Positions 60,189 through 64,000 of a stretch of DNA of 64,000 bases are shown here, one piece after another. The notes beneath the pieces are model-generated. The model worked only from the letters and a program-made list of their open reading frames with translations. It ran no database searches and was not told the DNA's origin. Each line of letters opens with the position of its first letter. The stretch's first letter is position 1. Source of the DNA: Purshia tridentata (Eukaryota > Streptophyta > Magnoliopsida > Rosales > Rosaceae). The stretch covers positions 18,468 to 82,467 of the forward strand of contig QANT01005191.1 of assembly GCA_003254885.1 (NCBI GenBank), in the 5' to 3' direction. Made by a program: the position numbers and the translations under genes.

Positions 60189-61216
60189 CCAAAAATAATT
60201 TCATTTACCCTTTTCATTCCTACAAAAACTATTTATTTCTGTTTTCTACTAGCAGCTTTGACTATAACCTCAGCTCTATTTATTGGTCTGAGCATTATGA
60301 CTTATTTGAAATTAATTAAATGAAAAACTCATATCAACCAAAGTTCAAGAATGTGTGTTTTTTTTTAAAATATTTATTTAGAGGGTTTAAAGACTGTTTC
60401 AAACTTAAATATGAAATCCAACAGTCACAATAAGTTAGCCTACCCGACTGCAGCAGTTTTTGTTTAAAACTGTCAGAAACAATGTCTCTAAGAATGTATG
60501 CCATGCAATAAAATTAAAAGTCAACCGCTGCTCCAATGAGAGAAGAAAAACAAATGTATAGGCCCAACTAATGAGTCATTCCCACTCCTCACCTTCAGAA
60601 TAGCAGACAAAACCATGTACTATAAACTTATAAAAGCAAAGAGCTTAAAGTGTTTCTTACTTAACATGGGAAAACAAATTGCTCAAAGAATTATTGGCTA
60701 AACAGAACAAGTACTTGATGCAATCATTCAATTATACAATAACCTGAAAAGGGCAAAAAAAAAAAAAAAAAAAANAAAAAAAAAAAAAAAAAAAAACTAA
60801 ATTTCAGTATGTAAGGACATTATTTGACCAACCACCACTTTGTTTACTCACTTTCAAGATTGATAAGTTTACTAGCTATAATGTCTATAAAAAGGGAACG
60901 AAAGAGAACCTACAACGATGCATCATTTTCCTGCCTTTGGATGATTGAAAGTCCGTGCACAACCCGTCTTTTCCATTCCTCCCTATCAATCCCAATTCCT
61001 TATTATTAACCAATCTTAATAGTTACAAATCCTACCTAGTTTATCAATCATTCTGCCAGTCAAACACACTCTGTCTAAATGTAAATGAGCCAACACCAAT
61101 TATTCTTCTCTAAAGCTCTCATGGGGCATCCACGGAAGGATTGAAAACAAAATGGAAAAGCATTTCTTTCAATTTGGTCATGCATCCTAGAAACAGCAAG
61201 ACTCACAAAGAGACTA

Positions 61217-62083
61217 CTAGCGATCCTGACAAGTACGGCAGAAGGTACCGTGTGACAACTCGCAACAACCACGTGCGTTGATATCCAAGTGAGAAGTGAG
61301 AGCCATCGCGCTGTGCATCGGCAGAAGCGATTGTATGCATCCCAGTTCTCCCAAGTTCCTGCAAGAAAGATAAAAATGCCAGTAACATAAGAATACTATT
61401 TGTGATACTTATACTATAAGTCAGTATGAAAAACTTATGATAAGTTTTTTCTTTGAAAATATAAGAAATCACTATTTTCTTTCTGGGCACCTAAGGAACT
61501 GCTATTTGAGATCAGGAAAAAAAAATGTTAACACTTTCGTATATGACCCCGAAAAAAGAAGGGTACACTAAATAACCATAGAATTTCATGATCCAGTTGA
61601 TTGTTGGAGAACACAAAGAATAAGAGACGTCCTCTGAGAAAATGGTTGGCTCCTTTCTATTTTCTTTTGCCATTTACTCAATATAGTGAAATTGTCTCAA
61701 ATTTTTTTCTTTCTCTAATGATGAACAAAACTTGTCTTTTTTTCCCATAAGACCCAAAATCAGCAACAAAGCCAAATCAAACACAATTGCTTCAGTGAAG
61801 CTGTGAATTATAAAGAACAAAATCAACAGATAACGTACGAAAGAAAGCACCCATTGATTCTCATTTACTTTCCTCCATTTTCTCAGCAACCAATCAGCAA
61901 CTAACATATAGGCGAGAAAAAAATAGCTAGAAAGGGGGACCTGGGAGAAGCGAAGGAGAGGCGGCGAGGAGAGGGAACAATCGGCGGACGGAGACGGCGG
62001 AGAGGCGGCGCCGAACGGAGCGACGAAACCCTAGCGGCGGAGACCAGCGACCGAGACAGCGAACCAGCTGAACGCCAAGCCAT
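61217..62083 (-). CDS. NFD6: NUCLEAR FUSION DEFECTIVE 6-like small organellar protein
   Basis: Two minus-strand exons (62083-61941 and 61358-61217) join in frame to about 94 residues. Exon 1 (MAWRSAGSLSRSLVSAARVS, then an Arg/Pro/Ser-rich stretch) has no acidic residues and is a strong mitochondrial presequence. Exon 2 reads RNLGELGCIQSLLPMHSAMA, LTSHLDINARGCCELSHG and ends TFCRTCQDR. This LGxxxCxxSLLPxHSAxAxxxLTSHL pattern with the Cys-rich end is the plant NFD6-like family. In Arabidopsis NFD6 is needed for fusion of polar nuclei in the female gametophyte and localises to mitochondria; its molecular role is unknown. An in-frame alternative 3' exon may lie at 59426-59393. The 62.1-62.3 kb flank is the likely promoter. 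Confidence 0.85.
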
Positions 62084-63531
62084 TTTTCTGAGTTCCGGTT
62101 TGCCGAGAGTGTGTGTTTCTACTCGCAGAGGGCTTTGTGAGGGTTTTGTTAGCGGGAACTGGTATTGCGCGGGTGTACGACAGTTGATGTGGCTTGGCCA
62201 TTTTAAACCGTCAACTGGGAAATACCAATAATTTTTGACCGTTGGATTTGAGCGATTTATTCTGAACGTCGATTATTGATATGTATTTTAAGAGAGTCAA
62301 GAGACCATCTTTTTTTGTTTGTTTTTCCTTTTTTTTTTGGCCTCTTTTTGTTTTTCCTTTTGAGAAACCTAAAGAGACCATCTTTAACGTGGAACGTTGG
62401 ATGCTGGTACATTGTGAAATGTGAGTAAATATTTAAAGGAAATTTGGACTAAATAATCCATTTCCACTCCTCCTTTGCTTTTATAACTTTACTTTCCAAA
62501 ACTTTCTTTTATAATATTTTTTTACTATAAAGGTCCAAAATGCCCTTTATATATACCAAATTAATTAAGAATCCGTTAATTACAAAATACTGACAACTTT
62601 TAAAATTAACCAAAAGCACCCCAATAAAATTAATTACTGAAACCCTATCTTGTACTTATTTGCAACCCCCTCTATAGAAAGCCTAACTGAAAAACGAGAC
62701 ACAAAACACAAAAAAGGACATAAAAATGCAGAAAATATCATGCATGTCCACGCACATCCCGCGCCTTCCTTCAAACATGAGGACCAAAAATCTTTAATTA
62801 AATATAAACTAATACAAAAAAATCCCAAAAAAGTAACTTCAAAGTTCAAACTAAACTAAAAGTTTACTAACAAAAACTGTTCACAATCTTCACTTTACCA
62901 AATTCACCAAAGAAAGCAAATCGCCATCGCCAAAAGTGCATCCTATAGTAATTAATTTTATTCTTCTTGGAGGCAAATCACAAATGGCTTGCTGCGCTGA
63001 GGTCAATCACAAATGGCAAATCACATTCGGGGTTCATATGTATTGCCTAAATGGCTTGCTGGAGGGGTTCATATGTATTTAGATTATGTCTGCTGGGCTT
63101 TAAGTTCAATCTCTTCTTATTCTTCTTCATTTATTTATATTCCAATGCTAAGATTAAACTCAAGGAAAACTTAACACGTACATAAAGCTAGAACTAGCAC
63201 AGGATTCGGTTCCCTGAATGGCTTGGTGCTTAGATGCTGACATAGATTTATATATATACAGTTTGATATGTAAGATATATATGTACGTAGTGTAGTACGT
63301 ACTGTAATTTGTTTATTACTTTGGGGGCTCGAGACCACACCAAACAGCAAATAAAACTGATTTACATGTAAATTTCCCCTTCTACTGTAGTAGAAGGGAG
63401 ACTCCACGTACAGGCTCCACTTAAAAGATGACAAAGCATTACAGGAGGAGGCCATAAGGTTTCTTCTTCTAATGCATGAAACATATATATTGTTGAACTC
63501 AAAAGTCAATCCGAAAGAGCAGCAAAAGTTT
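62084..63531. other. Intergenic region, no gene seen
   Basis: NFD6 promoter side, then AT-rich DNA. The 62995-63080 stretch repeats words (AATGGCTTGCTG, GGGGTTCATATGTATT) in a short imperfect direct repeat. Confidence 0.5.
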
Positions 63532-63801
63532 CTATCCAAGAAGAATTCCCCTAATAGAATGCAATTCAGATGCAACATCGCTCATATCCTTTCGGTCCGT
63601 TGGGGATTCAGCAGAACATGCTATTCCAAGTCTAAATATCAAACTCAAGCACTCCTCGATCTTTTTATCTCTCGCGACGCTGCGTTGATTGGGAGTTTTG
63701 TTGGTGTCTCCTTGAAGAAGGATTGAATCTACAATTTCAGTTACTCTCGTAGGTAAAGCCAGCTTCACAAAATTATGAAGGTTCAAACCGTCTCTAAACA
63801 T
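63532..63801 (-). pseudogene. 3' end of an LRR receptor-like kinase gene (Xa21/At3g47570 class), truncated
   Basis: About 89 codons encode MFRDGLNLHNFVKLALPTRV, then EIVDSILLQGD, ARDKKIEECLSLIFRLGIAC and DMSDVASELHSIRGILLG with a stop at 63534-63532. This is the C-terminal lobe end of plant LRR-XII receptor kinases (subdomain XI and tail). Upstream kinase sequence is missing: homology stops where an LTR begins, near 63800. The fragment lacks the ATP site, catalytic loop, transmembrane segment and LRRs, so it is a remnant. Confidence 0.85.
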
Positions 63802-64000
63802 GTCATTAGTATTAGAGATAATAGCTGGTAGTTAGATTAACTTATTTGAATTAGTTTGAATAAGTCAGCAGTGACTAAGGCTTAGATAAGATATCCTTGT
63901 TCCCAGTTTGAAGTTCTTATCTGTTAGCTTGAGTAGTTCGATTATTTCCCTGTATAAATCAAACAGTTCTGTTTAATGAAAAAGTGTGGTTATTCACCAA
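63800..64000 (+). mobile_element. LTR retrotransposon end abutting the kinase remnant (runs off the window)
   Basis: The sequence begins TGTCATTAGTATTAGAGATA, continues through GCTGGTAGTTAGATTAACTT, and has CCTGTATAAATCAAAC as a TATA-like box at about 63949-63964, the layout of a Copia-type LTR in plus orientation. The right end lies outside the window. Confidence 0.55.

Noticed and set aside
1-64000. CRISPR arrays, phage genes, operons or a biosynthetic gene cluster
   Set aside because: None present; gene structure and content are ordinary plant nuclear DNA.

Overview
This is a stretch of plant nuclear DNA, almost certainly from a eudicot and probably a rosid. It is AT-rich, with intron-split genes using GT-AG junctions, a pentatricopeptide (PPR) gene, a GH3 auxin-conjugating enzyme, an A-type cyclin, a PHD-homeodomain gene and chloroplast or mitochondrial precursor proteins. 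Copia-type LTR pieces, MITE-like inverted repeats and a plastid-derived fragment lie between the genes. A Rosaceae source is my guess from overall feel and is not proven. Four runs of N sit in homopolymers and mark draft-assembly gaps. All proteins were read directly from the sequence, and the exon joins given for the main genes keep the reading frame throughout.

Layout. 0.5-2.6 kb (+): TXNDC9-type thioredoxin-like protein with telo-box/site II promoter motifs. 4.2-9.0 kb (-): Pumilio RNA-binding protein, five exons. 12.8-14.8 kb (-): intronless PLS-class PPR protein ending in E/E+ motifs. 16.2-20.3 kb (-): plastid DUF760 protein of the UV-B-induced At3g17800 type. 23.7-25.7 kb (-): group II GH3 (GH3.1-like), followed at 27.9-29.3 kb by a decayed partial tandem copy that keeps part of the promoter and 3' flank but has lost nearly all of the catalytic exon. 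33.4-41.2 kb (+): HAT3.1-type PHD finger/homeodomain protein with a repeat-expanded N-terminus. 42.1-45.1 kb (+): A3-type cyclin. 46.6-49.5 kb (+): TIP41-like PP2A/TOR-pathway protein. 51.1-51.6 and 54.2-55.0 kb (-): two tandem single-C2H2 zinc-finger genes with C-terminal EAR motifs; the first copy has lost its 5' coding end and has a substitution in the EAR motif. 55.5-55.9 kb (-): Copia remnant (LTR, primer-binding site, gag start). 59.4-62.1 kb (-): NFD6-like mitochondrial small protein. 63.5-64.0 kb: 3' end of an LRR receptor-kinase gene abutting an LTR.

The genes are unrelated housekeeping and regulatory loci, as expected of plant chromosomes, and form no operon or cluster. I found no convincing new multi-gene system. 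The items most worth a second look are the two recent local duplications (GH3 and zinc finger), the nested in-frame repeats in the HAT3.1-type gene, the W-box tract plus 83-bp tandem repeat upstream of it, a GC-AG intron in the cyclin gene, a two-copy MITE family, and a frameshifted plastid ycf2 fragment.
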